Numbered from the stretch's first letter, positions 35,020 to 44,845 are shown. The stretch is 64,000 bases of DNA from JBBTRP01 sp038065125 (GCA_038065125.1 JBBTRP010000006.1:23633-87632); one strand, 5' to 3'. Program-made: numbers and translations. Notes: a model not told the origin generated them from the letters alone.

Positions 35020-36288
35020 ATGAATAGGAAGAATCTTCCCACTCTGTATGTGGAGAGCGGAGCTTCTCTGGTAGTCCACAACCGCATCTCTGACAGCGAA
35101 TTTGCGGCTGCTCAAGACAGGCTGCCTATTCCGTCGACCGATATTGTCGTGATCAACCTTCAACGAAGAACACTGTATCTCGCTCGGCGGAGTTCTGCAC
35201 CGGCTGCCGGCCAGTACTGGTGGTTCGGCGGCGCTATGGTAAAGAGTGAGACCGACCTCCAGGCGGCGCAAAATCGTTTCAGGGACGAAGCAGGGCTCTA
35301 TCTACCCGAGAACCGTTTTGAATTTGTACGAGCATTCGACAATATTTGGGCGGATCGCTGTCAGGAGCCATGCCGCAATGGTGTCCACTTCAAAACTCGT
35401 CTCTTCACTGTCGACTTACGGCCAGACGAGCTGGAGGCCGTACAAAGAAAGGTTGATGACGAGGAGGTTCACTTTTCGTCTCCACTCATGGAGTGTGACC
35501 GAAGTGAACTGAACTGGCGGCACCATGCCGGCCAAATCCCTTCCACGGTTCTTGACGCATATGACGCGATCTTTGCTCCGCAGCAGTTCGCGACCAAGGA
35601 GGAATGGTTCGAGCTCCTCATACGCATCTATGGCGACTCCGTGTCTGCCGTGTATGTCGATGCGGGAAATCGAATCACCTACATCTTCGGTCAAACTAAA
35701 GACAACCAGGGGGAGGTCCTCGATGCAGTTTCCGGGCCGATGCCTAGTCGCCCAGTTTCTAGACTGATCGCGATCCCGACACTGGAGGCTGGATACGGTT
35801 TTCCCGGATACGCCGCATGGAGAAAAGATCTTCTTGAACGGGGATTCGATGAGCAGAACATCATCGGCATCGACGAGGCTATAGACCTCGTGCAGCCCTG
35901 CACTTCCGCGGAAGCTCTCGGGCTTGTCCGGTGGTTGCAGGGTCACCCCGAGGTGACGGTCGTTTATATCGTGGCGACGCGGTTGCATATGGCGCGGGTT
36001 TTCATTACAACTGTCAGTGCGCTCTATCGCTTGGGCATGACACAAGTGAAGGTGTATGCGGCGCCGACGGATGCAGCGTCATGGTGCGAGCACGTCACCC
36101 ACTCGCAAGGGGTTGAAACCGGCATGCGGCTCGACCTTCTGCAAGGAGAGCTGGTCCGGATCGAGCGGTACTACGAAAAGTCCGCGAGAGACCCTGATGT
36201 TGTCGGGCTGGTGTCTGCCCGCAAGGTACTTGATTATCTTAACGCTCGCAGCACTCTCGAAACCGTGGTGGAATCAAGCACTCTGTAA
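35020..36288 (+). CDS. NUDIX hydrolase domain fused to a YdcF/DUF218-like domain
   Basis: The 422-residue protein has two parts. Residues about 40-175 resemble GDP-mannose mannosyl hydrolases: YWWFGGAMVKSETD leads a degenerate NUDIX box ending RFRDEAG, which lacks some canonical Glu residues. Residues about 205-400 resemble YdcF/SanA (DUF218) with VYIVATRLHMARVFITTVSAL as the most telling segment. The fusion is not one I recognise. It is monocistronic: consensus promoter, AAGGAGG 7 bases before ATG, and a terminator hairpin over the stop codon. This differs sharply from the SD-poor, overlapping genes around it and hints at acquisition or separate regulation. Confidence 0.65.
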   Translation: MNRKNLPTLYVESGASLVVHNRISDSEFAAAQDRLPIPSTDIVVINLQRRTLYLARRSSAPAAGQYWWFGGAMVKSETDLQAAQNRFRDEAGLYLPENRFEFVRAFDNIWADRCQEPCRNGVHFKTRLFTVDLRPDELEAVQRKVDDEEVHFSSPLMECDRSELNWRHHAGQIPSTVLDAYDAIFAPQQFATKEEWFELLIRIYGDSVSAVYVDAGNRITYIFGQTKDNQGEVLDAVSGPMPSRPVSRLIAIPTLEAGYGFPGYAAWRKDLLERGFDEQNIIGIDEAIDLVQPCTSAEALGLVRWLQGHPEVTVVYIVATRLHMARVFITTVSALYRLGMTQVKVYAAPTDAASWCEHVTHSQGVETGMRLDLLQGELVRIERYYEKSARDPDVVGLVSARKVLDYLNARSTLETVVESSTL

Positions 36289-36305
36289 GGGTGCTTCTTT
36301 ATTTT
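36276..36305 (+). terminator. Intrinsic terminator overlapping the stop codon
   Basis: Arms 36276-36283 and 36289-36296 form an 8-bp stem (AAGCACTC with GGGTGCTT, one G-T wobble) around a 5-base loop containing the TAA stop. It is followed by CTTTATTTT. It ends the NUDIX-YdcF-like transcript. Confidence 0.7.
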
Positions 36306-36313
36306 ATGCTCCA

Positions 36314-36322
36314 TGCTAGAGT
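36314..36322 (+). promoter_or_regulatory. Extended -10 promoter element, probably leaderless
   Basis: TGCTAGAGT matches TGnTAnnnT. Its hexamer ends 8 bases before ATG 36331, so transcription should begin at or beside the start codon. There is no Shine-Dalgarno sequence. Compare TGCTAGTAT at 3001. Confidence 0.5.
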
Positions 36323-36330
36323 GAGACCGT

Positions 36331-37494
36331 ATGAACGTGACCATTTCTGTCGGAGGAAAGTTCCAAGCGTTTGATCTTGCGAGAGAGCTTGAAAAGAGAG
36401 GAGGGCTTTCGCGACTAATTACGTCGTACCCCCGTTCATTTCTGGACCCATACGAGGTTCCGCGGTCGAAGGTGCGCTCTGTTCTTCTCAAAGAGGGGAT
36501 TGAGCGGGCATGGAAGCTGTTACCGTTTAGATTAAGAACGTGTTTGAATCCACAGAACCTTGCGTGTGAGACGTATGACAGAATTGCAGAGCAGCTGCTC
36601 CCGGGCGAGATAGACATTTTTGTTGGCTTCAGTTCGTTTTCACTTCACAGTTTGCGAGAAGCAAAAAAGCGCGGAGCAAAAATCGTTATCGAGCGCGCAA
36701 GCTCGCACATCGCGTACCAAGACAAGCTCTTGCGTGAGGAGTATAATAGGCTCGGCACCACAATTTTTCCCTGGCAGCTCTCTCACCCGAAGAATATCGA
36801 AAAGGAGCTACTTGAGTACGAGGAGGCAGACTTCATTTCCGTTCCTTCAACGTTTGTAAAAAATACTTTTCTCGAGTATGGCTTTCCACCCGAGAAGATT
36901 GTTGCCATTCCTTACGGTGTAGATGTGCGCATGTTCAGCCCCACTGTCAAGCGCGACTCGGTTTTCCGACTCATCTTCGGCGGGGGTCTCGTAATCCGCA
37001 AGGGCGTACACTATCTTCTGCAGGCCTTCGCGGAGCTTAATCTACCCAAAGCCGAGCTCCTTCTTATTGGTCCGGTGACAGAAGAGATTAGACCATTTTT
37101 AAAAAAGTATGCCGGATCTTTTAGACAAATCAACTATCAGCCGCTCTCTGAACTATACAACTTCTACTCCCAAGGTTCTGTTTTTGTTTTTCCTTCACTC
37201 GAGGAGGGGCATGGCCTTGTAATCTCCCAGGCTATGGCGTGCGGCTTACCGGTTATCGTGTCTACAAACACTATTGCGCATGACTTGGTCCGGGAGGGCG
37301 CTGACGGGTTTGTGATCCCAGTCCGTGACGTCGATGCGCTCAAGGAAAAAATACTTTTTTTCTATAATCACCCAGAAAAGAGAGATGAAATGGGCGAGAG
37401 TGCCTTACAACGCATGAGACGCTCATTCACTTGGGATGAGTATGGTGATACAATGATGCGTGCCTATAAAATGATATGCCAATCAGCACGATAG
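36331..37494 (+). CDS. Glycosyltransferase family 4 (GT-B)
   Basis: The 387-residue protein begins NVTISVGGKFQAFDLAREL. The C-terminal nucleotide-binding half has FGGGLVIRKGVHYLLQAF, LLLIGPV, and EEGHGLVISQAMACGLPVI with the E-x7-Q variant of the EX7E motif. It is a cytoplasmic GT4-type retaining transferase. It is the first gene after the terminator and probably starts the long rightward unit that continues through the assembly genes. It overlaps the next gene by 19 bases. Confidence 0.82.
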   Translation: MNVTISVGGKFQAFDLARELEKRGGLSRLITSYPRSFLDPYEVPRSKVRSVLLKEGIERAWKLLPFRLRTCLNPQNLACETYDRIAEQLLPGEIDIFVGFSSFSLHSLREAKKRGAKIVIERASSHIAYQDKLLREEYNRLGTTIFPWQLSHPKNIEKELLEYEEADFISVPSTFVKNTFLEYGFPPEKIVAIPYGVDVRMFSPTVKRDSVFRLIFGGGLVIRKGVHYLLQAFAELNLPKAELLLIGPVTEEIRPFLKKYAGSFRQINYQPLSELYNFYSQGSVFVFPSLEEGHGLVISQAMACGLPVIVSTNTIAHDLVREGADGFVIPVRDVDALKEKILFFYNHPEKRDEMGESALQRMRRSFTWDEYGDTMMRAYKMICQSAR

Positions 37495-38537
37495 TCCGCG
37501 AAGACATTAAGGTAATTGTCGAAAGCCTTTCGAGTGACTTGCAGACATTTACTGGTAAATCCGTTCTTGTGACAGGTGGGTGCGGTTTTTTGGGAAGATA
37601 CCTGATAGCGACATTACTGGAGATGAATGAGAATCTCTCTATCCCTTGTAAAGTTATATGCGCGGATACATTCATTACTTCTTCTCGGGAGCAGGCAATC
37701 TTTGACTCCGACGATCCCAACTTTACCCTTCTGGAGCACGATGTGTGCGTGGAGTTGCCGCAGCATATTCGGCCCGACTACATTATCCATGCCGCTGGAC
37801 TTGCGTCGCCTTTTTACTACCGCAAACATCCGATCGATACGATGCGCGTATCAGTTGAGGGTACGCGTACACTACTCGATCGCGCTCGATTTGCGGGTAC
37901 GAGTAAAATAATTTATTTTAGCTCATCGGAAATCTACGGCGACCCTGTTCCTGAATGTATTCCCACGCCCGAAACGTACTGGGGAAATGTTTCATGTCTT
38001 GGCCCTCGCGCGTGCTATGATGAATCCAAGAGGCTCGGTGAGACGATTTGTAGCGTCTACCAGTCACTATACGGAGTCCCTGTTTCTATCGTCAGGCCGT
38101 TTAATGTATATGGACCTGGGGGACTTGCCGCCCAGGATTTTCGAGTCATCCCTGCGTTCCTCACGGCAGCTTTTGCGGGGAAAAAGATGCCGGTACACGG
38201 CAAAGGGAATCAGACGAGGACATTTTGCTATATGACAGACGCAATTGTCGGTTTCTTTAAGGTGCTTCTACATGGAAGGCCTGGCGAGGCGTATAATATT
38301 GGGCACAATCAAGATGAAATCAATGTGATCTCGCTTGCTCACGTCATTACAGAGCTGATCGGCGGGGGTACTCAAGAGCTTGTTGACTATCCGGAGACAT
38401 ACCCTGCGGGCGAGCCTCAGCGACGCTGCCCCGATCTATCCAAGGCGCAGCGGGAGCTTCATTTCTCCCCGACAATTGATTTGCGATCTGGTCTTATTCG
38501 AACGATTCAATGGTATAGAGAGAGTCAGTTGATATGA
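37476..38537 (+). CDS. UDP-glucuronate decarboxylase (UDP-xylose synthase)-like SDR
   Basis: The 353-residue protein has VLVTGGCGFLGRYLI, YFSSSEIYGDP, and LGPRACYDESKRLGE, which matches the very specific GPRxCYDExKR signature (YxxxK) of UDP-xylose synthases. PFNVYGPGG and QTRTFCYMTDAIVGF are also shared. That family converts UDP-glucuronic acid to UDP-xylose; relatives act on dTDP-glucose or other nucleotide sugars. No UDP-glucose dehydrogenase is in the window. The N-terminal 25 residues before the Rossmann fold are extra. Confidence 0.75.
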   Translation: MPISTIVREDIKVIVESLSSDLQTFTGKSVLVTGGCGFLGRYLIATLLEMNENLSIPCKVICADTFITSSREQAIFDSDDPNFTLLEHDVCVELPQHIRPDYIIHAAGLASPFYYRKHPIDTMRVSVEGTRTLLDRARFAGTSKIIYFSSSEIYGDPVPECIPTPETYWGNVSCLGPRACYDESKRLGETICSVYQSLYGVPVSIVRPFNVYGPGGLAAQDFRVIPAFLTAAFAGKKMPVHGKGNQTRTFCYMTDAIVGFFKVLLHGRPGEAYNIGHNQDEINVISLAHVITELIGGGTQELVDYPETYPAGEPQRRCPDLSKAQRELHFSPTIDLRSGLIRTIQWYRESQLI

Positions 38538-39319
38538 TGAATGCTCACCAAACAACAGAGGCGTGGAGAAGAGTCATGACCCCAGAGAGTTATCGTGAGA
38601 CGGTTACCTCACAAACGGAGCTCAAGCGCGTTACCTCATTCTCACGCCTCTGGAGACGTATCTTTCGTCACCTACCACCAGTCAGCCTCGATACGCTTGC
38701 AATATTTGAGGCTGGCTGCGGAGGGGGGAAACACCTCGCACCGTTTGCATACGCCGGCGCGCGCATCTCCGGACTTGACTGCTCAGAAGCAGCGATTCTC
38801 AACGCGCGACAGTTATTTGTAGATATTGAGCGCATCTCCGGTAAGAACCTGTCTGCGACCCTTGAGTGTGGAGATTTTTTTGTATATAACTCGAAATCAA
38901 ACTATGACATTGTTTTCCACTCCGGGGTTATTGAACACTTTTTGGATGCAGGTGAGAGAATACAGTTTTTAAGAAAAATGACCTCGTGTGTAGTGAGTGG
39001 AGGAACGGTCGTCTCAATAGTTCCCAACGGTTGTCACCCGCTGCGTGGTCGTATGAAAAAAGAGGGTCTGGGCGGCTATCTAATTCCTGAAATTGATTAT
39101 ACGCCAGAGCTCATGCATGCAGAATTTGAAGAGGCGGGTCTCGAAAATGTGACGATTCTTGCGCATAACCTTTTCGACTACCTGACACTCGATAAACCTT
39201 CCGTATTTGCCCGAGTTGCATACATTGGGTTACAGCTTTTATCGCCGAATCTTTTCCCATTATCATTTTCGAGTCGCCACGCCGGCACCCTCATTGCACT
39301 TGGCACTGTTCGACGATAA
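38534..39319 (+). CDS. SAM-dependent methyltransferase, class I
   Basis: The 261-residue protein has motif I FEAGCGGGKHLAPF, motif II region ISGLDCSEAAI, DIVFHSGVIEHF (post-II/III) and a hydrophobic C-terminus. Such enzymes methylate sugars or terminal groups of glycans. The ATG overlaps the previous stop (ATGA). The acceptor is unknown. It lies directly before the ligase-like genes. Confidence 0.75.
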   Translation: MMNAHQTTEAWRRVMTPESYRETVTSQTELKRVTSFSRLWRRIFRHLPPVSLDTLAIFEAGCGGGKHLAPFAYAGARISGLDCSEAAILNARQLFVDIERISGKNLSATLECGDFFVYNSKSNYDIVFHSGVIEHFLDAGERIQFLRKMTSCVVSGGTVVSIVPNGCHPLRGRMKKEGLGGYLIPEIDYTPELMHAEFEEAGLENVTILAHNLFDYLTLDKPSVFARVAYIGLQLLSPNLFPLSFSSRHAGTLIALGTVRR

Positions 39320-39331
39320 GAAATTGTTGTT

Positions 39332-41236
39332 ATGGATGATTTGAGAGAGCGCGTTCTAATTTCGGTGGTGCGATACGTCTCCTACGGAGTTTTTATTATT
39401 CCGTTGTTTATTACGCGGACCACATTTTTTCCGTATATATTCGGCAAGATGCTCGTATTCCAGGCGCTTGTTGAAATTGGGGGTTTGGCGTGGCTGCTCC
39501 TTGCGATGATGTCTCCTCGATATCGACCATCATGGCGTAATCCGATCGTTTCTAGCGTTACGGCGTTTATCGGCGTCCTCGTTATAAGCACTTTTGTAAG
39601 TACGTCGCCCCAAGCATCGCTGTGGTCAAGTCAGGAGCGTATGACCGGATTAGTCGCGCTTCTTCATTTCTGGCTATGGTTCCTGACGCTTCACGCCTGC
39701 TTCCGCTCCTCAAGGGAGTGGGATCAGTTCATTCGTTTCAGTATCGTCATCTCACTCGTTGTTGGACTCTATGGCCTCGGACAGAAGTTTCATCTGCCGT
39801 TTGTCATGCCAAACGCCACTGGTGAGAGGCTTGCATCAACACTGGGAAATCCCATTTATCTCGGGATCTATTCGATGATTCATGTTTTTCTATCCGGAAT
39901 TCTGGCGCTAAAAGCGACCTCAAGAAAAGGAATCTTTTTTTATAGTGCATTAGTGGTTTTTAACGTAGCGATACTTTTATTATCCTATAGTAGGGGGGTG
40001 TTTTATGTATTTCTTCTCTCCTGCGTTATCCTCGCGATATACGCGGTGATGCTAAGGGTCAAAAAATTCTCATGGGCCGCCGTCGCAGGCTCACTCGGAA
40101 TAATAATCCTTTTGATATTCGGCCTTCTCTGGATTCGATCACCGGCCGCGTCTGCGTATCTATCAAAAACCCCCGAAGCATTTCAAAGAGTCATCACGCG
40201 TAATGTCGTCGACAACGATCGCATCGCGCTGTGGTCGGTGGGCATACGCGGCTTTCTGGAAAGGCCGCTTTTCGGCTGGGGCTTGGAAAACTTCAATCTC
40301 GTTTATTATAAATTGACGCACCCTACTGAGCGAGGAGCTCATTTGCAACAGGCGTGGTTTGATCGATCGCACAATCAAGTTATTGATATACTCTCGCTGA
40401 GTGGTGTCATCGGATTTACGGCCTACGCTGCTGTCTGGGTGCTCCTCATGGGGTGTTTGATGCGGCATATACGGAAAGCGCTATCCGTCCGCGAGAAATT
40501 GTGCAGTGCAGCGCTCCTTGTACTCTTTGGCGCCTATTTCACTCAAAATCTTACCGTCTTTGACTCGCCAGCCCCCTTGCTTCTTTTTTACTTCTTGATT
40601 GCGTACGCATCTGCTCTTGTGCAACAGAGCTCGATAAAAAACGATGGAGTTCGCGGAGATTTATCTTCTACACACCCTTTACGCTCACGACCAACTCGAG
40701 CTTTGATAATGATAGGTAGCGTATCTCTTGCGGCGTCACTTTTCACAGTCGTTGTTTGGATGCCACTGGAAAAAAGTAGACTTGGAATCCGAGCGCTGGC
40801 AGCTGCAGGACAGAACAGATTCACTGAGTCCGCGTCTCTATTTCAGAGCGCTCTCGCCGGAAAGACTTACACTAATCAAGAGATTCGCAGACACCTCGCT
40901 CAAAGTGCTCTTGAGGGAGTTTCCCGGCTTGGCGGCATGACGCAACCCCTTTCAAATCTTTTTGATTTAGCGACTACAGAGCTTGAAAAGAGCATCCGTG
41001 AACAGCCGTTAGAGATCCGCAACCATCTCATTCTAGCGCAATTGTATAGAGTGAAGGGGATTCTCGCTGCGGGACAATTTGAGCGGGGAGTTGCCGTTCT
41101 TGAGATGGCACGCACTGTTGCCCCGTTTCGTCTTGATCTATACTATGAGTTATTGGAAATCTACAAAAGCAGTGGCGATGGTTCAAAGGCCGAGGAGATT
41201 CAAAAAGCAATTCAGCGGCTGAGCGTGAGTAATTAG
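39332..41236 (+). CDS. O-antigen-ligase-like membrane protein with C-terminal helical repeats
   Basis: The 634-residue protein has about 11-12 membrane segments. Between them is the Wzy_C-type loop with GWGLENFNLVYYKLTHP and WFDRSHNQVIDILSLSGVIG, where the Arg/His residues fit O-antigen ligase/PglL enzymes. Residues about 475-634 are soluble and TPR-like. It would transfer a lipid-linked glycan onto a surface acceptor (lipid or protein) outside the membrane. The next gene encodes a homologue, so it is one of a tandem pair. Confidence 0.8.
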   Translation: MDDLRERVLISVVRYVSYGVFIIPLFITRTTFFPYIFGKMLVFQALVEIGGLAWLLLAMMSPRYRPSWRNPIVSSVTAFIGVLVISTFVSTSPQASLWSSQERMTGLVALLHFWLWFLTLHACFRSSREWDQFIRFSIVISLVVGLYGLGQKFHLPFVMPNATGERLASTLGNPIYLGIYSMIHVFLSGILALKATSRKGIFFYSALVVFNVAILLLSYSRGVFYVFLLSCVILAIYAVMLRVKKFSWAAVAGSLGIIILLIFGLLWIRSPAASAYLSKTPEAFQRVITRNVVDNDRIALWSVGIRGFLERPLFGWGLENFNLVYYKLTHPTERGAHLQQAWFDRSHNQVIDILSLSGVIGFTAYAAVWVLLMGCLMRHIRKALSVREKLCSAALLVLFGAYFTQNLTVFDSPAPLLLFYFLIAYASALVQQSSIKNDGVRGDLSSTHPLRSRPTRALIMIGSVSLAASLFTVVVWMPLEKSRLGIRALAAAGQNRFTESASLFQSALAGKTYTNQEIRRHLAQSALEGVSRLGGMTQPLSNLFDLATTELEKSIREQPLEIRNHLILAQLYRVKGILAAGQFERGVAVLEMARTVAPFRLDLYYELLEIYKSSGDGSKAEEIQKAIQRLSVSN

Positions 41237-41244
41237 TACCGGGT

Positions 41245-43512
41245 ATGCGTGCATTTGATCGAGTAAAATTTTTTCAAGTTGTCGAGAAGACTATTGTTTG
41301 GGCAATCATTGCGCTATCATGCGTAATTCTTATTATACCACTCCTTGTTCAACGTGATGTTTTGTTTCTCTATGTTTTCGGAAAAGTCATCGTATTGAGG
41401 AGTCTGATCGAGATTGTCGTTGCGCTATGGCTGTTTCTCTGTATCACGAAGAAGATCTATCGGCCGAATTTCAGAAATCCGCTTATCGCGGCGTTCACGA
41501 TATTGAATCTGATTTTTGCAATCACGACGCTAACCGCCTACGATCCGAATCGCGCTTTTTGGTCTTATCAAGAGCGTATGATGGGGTTTTTAACACTTTT
41601 CCATCTGTATCTTTGGTTTCTGGTACTCTCATCTGTGCTTCGCACGTGGAAAGAGTGGTCGGTTCTTTTTTATACAACTCTTGGTACTCTCGTCGCGGTT
41701 GGACTCTATGGTATCGGTCAGAAATTTCATCTGCCCTTTTTATATATGGAGGCAGATTCATTGCGCATGGCATCAACGCTTGGCAACTCTCTCTATCTTG
41801 GCGCGTACGCACTTATTCATATTTTTATTTCTTTATTCCTATTTTTTCAGTCGAAGAATAACCTCGCGCGTCTATTCTGCTTTTTCGTATCCATTTTTAG
41901 TATCTATTTGCTTTTAGCATCAGCGAGTCGCGGAGTCACGCTCGCGGCAATTATTTGTGCTCTTGGACTAGGAAGCATGGCGACTCTTATTGTATCGAAT
42001 GATCGTGTACGTATGTTGATACGAACGATTGTGATTTCTGGCATCGGAGCTGCGTTCTTAGTTACTATTTTGTTGTATTCCCCAGCGGGAAAAAAAGTAG
42101 CAGAAGTCTATCTCCCGATTTTTGCCCAAAAACTCATATACAAGTCATTGAACGATCCAATGCGTATTTCGCTTTGGGAAATTGGTTTAAAGGGTCTTCG
42201 CGACCGTCCACTCACGGGTTGGGGCTTATCAAATTTTGATTATATTAACAGCCGGTATATATATGACGTGAATCGTGTTCGAGTCACAAATCCCTGGAAC
42301 GATCAGTCGCACAATCAAATTGTGGACATGTTTGCCATGACGGGACTTTTCGGTGGATTTGCGTATCTCTGCGTGTGGGCCCTTGTTTTTGTATTGTTAT
42401 GGAAAAAAATACGTTCTCATTCAGTTCGGAACGTACAGCTTTCTTTATTGGCATTATTTTTTGCATTCGCGGCGTATTTTCTGCAAAATCTCACCGTTTT
42501 TGAAAGCCCCGGGCCGGTGATTGTTTTGTACTTACTTATGGCCGTGACGGTGTATTTTGTTCGCGATAAATCCGGCGTGCTCATTGAGACAAGAGAGGAG
42601 GCGTTCGAGCGTAGGAGTGAGCGAGAGGGGATACGCCAATCTTCAAAGCAACCCTTTCCGACCGCGGGTTTCATACTTCTACCCGCACTGATTGCGGTTT
42701 CAGGCACGGCGATTTTTTTTCTAAATTATTCGCATTTTCAGCTGAGTAAAAAGGGGATTACTGCGATTCGCATTCTTGAGTCCGGCGACATCGTGCGATC
42801 GACAAACTTATTCAAGGAAGTATTTGCGAGTAACTCATTTGTAAAATCGGAATTCAGGGAGCAGCTGACCGGAGCGATGCCAACCGTATTGCGAAATCCT
42901 CGCTTTACTGCAGAGCAAAAAAGGCAGCTCGCAACTTTGTCTCTTGAGGAGAGTAAGAAAAATCTAGCAGAGCATCCGAGGAATTTTCGTTTTTTCCTTC
43001 GATTGATGCAGGCCTATCGCGATTTTCAGGTGTTTGACCCATCATCGAACGATCGAGTTGCCGAAACGGCACAGAAAGCGCTCATCCTCTATCCAAACCG
43101 ATTTGAACTCTATAAGGATCTCGCGGAAAGCGCCGCGACGAGCAGGAAATTTCCCGAAGCGATCGACTATGCCAAAAAAGCCGTTGAATTTGACCCCATT
43201 AAAGTTCGCTCGCTGTGGTATTTAGCCATTATTTATGCGCAGGCCGATGAGGTCGAAAAATCTGTCAATGCTGCATGGGATGCCCTCATGGATGACTGTA
43301 ATGTCTACGTCTACACACCGTATTTTGCGGCTCTTGCCGAGTCGTTTCCGGCGACACTTGACAACCGTGCTTTGGAATTTTTCACCACCATGGCGGTAGC
43401 CTACGGCCGCAAAGATCCCACGTTCATGTATGCCGGCAGAAAAGTTTTGATCAGAGCAAACCAACTGCAGACGCAGAGCTCAACCGCATCGAATACTCCG
43501 ACGGTGAAGTAG
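41245..43512 (+). CDS. O-antigen-ligase-like membrane protein with C-terminal TPR region (tandem paralogue)
   Basis: The 755-residue protein shares the layout of its upstream neighbour, including FWSYQERMMGFLTLFHLYLWF, GQKFHLPF, GWGLSNFDYINSRY and DQSHNQIVDMFAMTG. The C-terminal 260 residues are longer and contain TPR-like units (ALILYPNRFELYKDLAES, EAIDYAKKAVEFDPIKV). Two ligases in tandem may attach different glycans or serve different acceptors. It is 8 bases downstream of the first copy. Confidence 0.8.
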   Translation: MRAFDRVKFFQVVEKTIVWAIIALSCVILIIPLLVQRDVLFLYVFGKVIVLRSLIEIVVALWLFLCITKKIYRPNFRNPLIAAFTILNLIFAITTLTAYDPNRAFWSYQERMMGFLTLFHLYLWFLVLSSVLRTWKEWSVLFYTTLGTLVAVGLYGIGQKFHLPFLYMEADSLRMASTLGNSLYLGAYALIHIFISLFLFFQSKNNLARLFCFFVSIFSIYLLLASASRGVTLAAIICALGLGSMATLIVSNDRVRMLIRTIVISGIGAAFLVTILLYSPAGKKVAEVYLPIFAQKLIYKSLNDPMRISLWEIGLKGLRDRPLTGWGLSNFDYINSRYIYDVNRVRVTNPWNDQSHNQIVDMFAMTGLFGGFAYLCVWALVFVLLWKKIRSHSVRNVQLSLLALFFAFAAYFLQNLTVFESPGPVIVLYLLMAVTVYFVRDKSGVLIETREEAFERRSEREGIRQSSKQPFPTAGFILLPALIAVSGTAIFFLNYSHFQLSKKGITAIRILESGDIVRSTNLFKEVFASNSFVKSEFREQLTGAMPTVLRNPRFTAEQKRQLATLSLEESKKNLAEHPRNFRFFLRLMQAYRDFQVFDPSSNDRVAETAQKALILYPNRFELYKDLAESAATSRKFPEAIDYAKKAVEFDPIKVRSLWYLAIIYAQADEVEKSVNAAWDALMDDCNVYVYTPYFAALAESFPATLDNRALEFFTTMAVAYGRKDPTFMYAGRKVLIRANQLQTQSSTASNTPTVK

Positions 43513-43522
43513 TGATGATGTC

Positions 43523-44845
43523 ATGATATTCAAAAAGCGATACTCGATTCTCATTCTTGCGGATTGTTTTGCGTATACTTCCGCATTTTTTTTGTTTTTA
43601 TTCATTCGATTTCATGAGAGCTGGACGGTTGTTTTTTTCTCCCATATTGCAGTTTTTGCTCCGCTACTCATTTTGTGGCTCGGGGTATTCGGAGTAACGG
43701 GACTGTATGATTTAAAAGCACTGCAGAATTCATATACTCTGTTAAGAAAAATTTTTTTTTCCGTTTTTCTTGCAAGTTTTATTAGCGCGATCCTATTCTA
43801 CTTCCTCCCGCTTGGCATGTCTCCGAAGGCCAATCTCACCCTATTCAGCGCCCTTTTTCTTATCCTCGATGCAGTTTTTCGTATTGGCATTCACTTGATT
43901 TTTTTTCGCCCAGACCGAAGAACACTGATTTTTGGAGTGAGCCCCGAACTTGGTGAGCTTGAAACCTTTCTTCGCAATAATCCTCGTATCGGGTTCCATG
44001 TCGTGTTGACCTTTGATTCGACTCAACTACCATCAAGAATCGAATTTATTGAAGCGATAAACAAATTCAAGATTGACACGGTACTACTTCAAATGAACCC
44101 CCACGGCGTTGTCATTGCAGAACACCTCTCGTCATTGTCTGTGAGGAGCGTCGAGGTTCTTGATTTTTCGTTAGTTTATGAGGAACTCCTTAAAAAGGTT
44201 CTCCTCTGCGATAAAGATAAATACGATATTGTCGTAGTGAACCAGCAATTTGCAGTAAACGCGTATGATCGGTTCAAATATCCTTGTGAACAGATTATAG
44301 CGTATATATTGGGCGTGTTACTGTCACCACTGTTTTTTTTACTTGCACTTGTGATTTTTTTAACCTCAGGATTGCCCATATTCTATACTCAACAGAGGGT
44401 TGGGAAAAATAGTGTCTTATTTTCAATATATAAATTTCGGACCATGCATCAAAACGCTGAGTCTGCCGGCGCGCAGTGGTCGTACAATCTCGACCCACGT
44501 GTAACCCGTTTTGGTCGGCTTATGCGCAGGGCTCATCTTGACGAATTGCCACAACTGTTCAATATACTGCGTGGCGAGATGTCATTCATTGGCCCTCGTC
44601 CCGAGAGGCCTGAGTTCATTACCAAACTTTCGGAGGCCATACCCCTCTACAACTATCGACATACTGTCAGACCGGGCATAGCCGGCTGGGCGCAGATCAA
44701 TTTTGGATACGGTGGGTCGTTGCAATCTTCTCGTGAAAAACTACGATATGACCTGTATTATATCAAAAACCGCTCGCTGGTGATGGATGCACTGATCCTC
44801 TTAAGAAGTCTAAGGTTATTTTTCACACAAAACAAAGACGCATGA
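43523..44845 (+). CDS. Initiating polyprenyl-phosphate sugar phosphotransferase (WbaP/WcaJ family)
   Basis: The 440-residue protein has four N-terminal membrane segments, a central soluble region and a final membrane anchor followed by the catalytic block: QQRVGKNSVLFSIYKFRTM, RRAHLDELPQLFNILRGEM and SFIGPRPERPEF, with RPGIAGWAQINFGYG near the end. These are the full signatures of bacterial sugar transferases that move a sugar phosphate from a nucleotide sugar to undecaprenyl phosphate, starting the repeat unit. It precedes Wzy and Wzz. Confidence 0.93.
   Translation: MIFKKRYSILILADCFAYTSAFFLFLFIRFHESWTVVFFSHIAVFAPLLILWLGVFGVTGLYDLKALQNSYTLLRKIFFSVFLASFISAILFYFLPLGMSPKANLTLFSALFLILDAVFRIGIHLIFFRPDRRTLIFGVSPELGELETFLRNNPRIGFHVVLTFDSTQLPSRIEFIEAINKFKIDTVLLQMNPHGVVIAEHLSSLSVRSVEVLDFSLVYEELLKKVLLCDKDKYDIVVVNQQFAVNAYDRFKYPCEQIIAYILGVLLSPLFFLLALVIFLTSGLPIFYTQQRVGKNSVLFSIYKFRTMHQNAESAGAQWSYNLDPRVTRFGRLMRRAHLDELPQLFNILRGEMSFIGPRPERPEFITKLSEAIPLYNYRHTVRPGIAGWAQINFGYGGSLQSSREKLRYDLYYIKNRSLVMDALILLRSLRLFFTQNKDA

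Noticed and set aside
35416..36045. 209-codon minus-strand open frame inside the NUDIX-YdcF-like gene
   Set aside because: It is antisense to a gene with clear domains, promoter and ribosome-binding site and has no protein-like motif.
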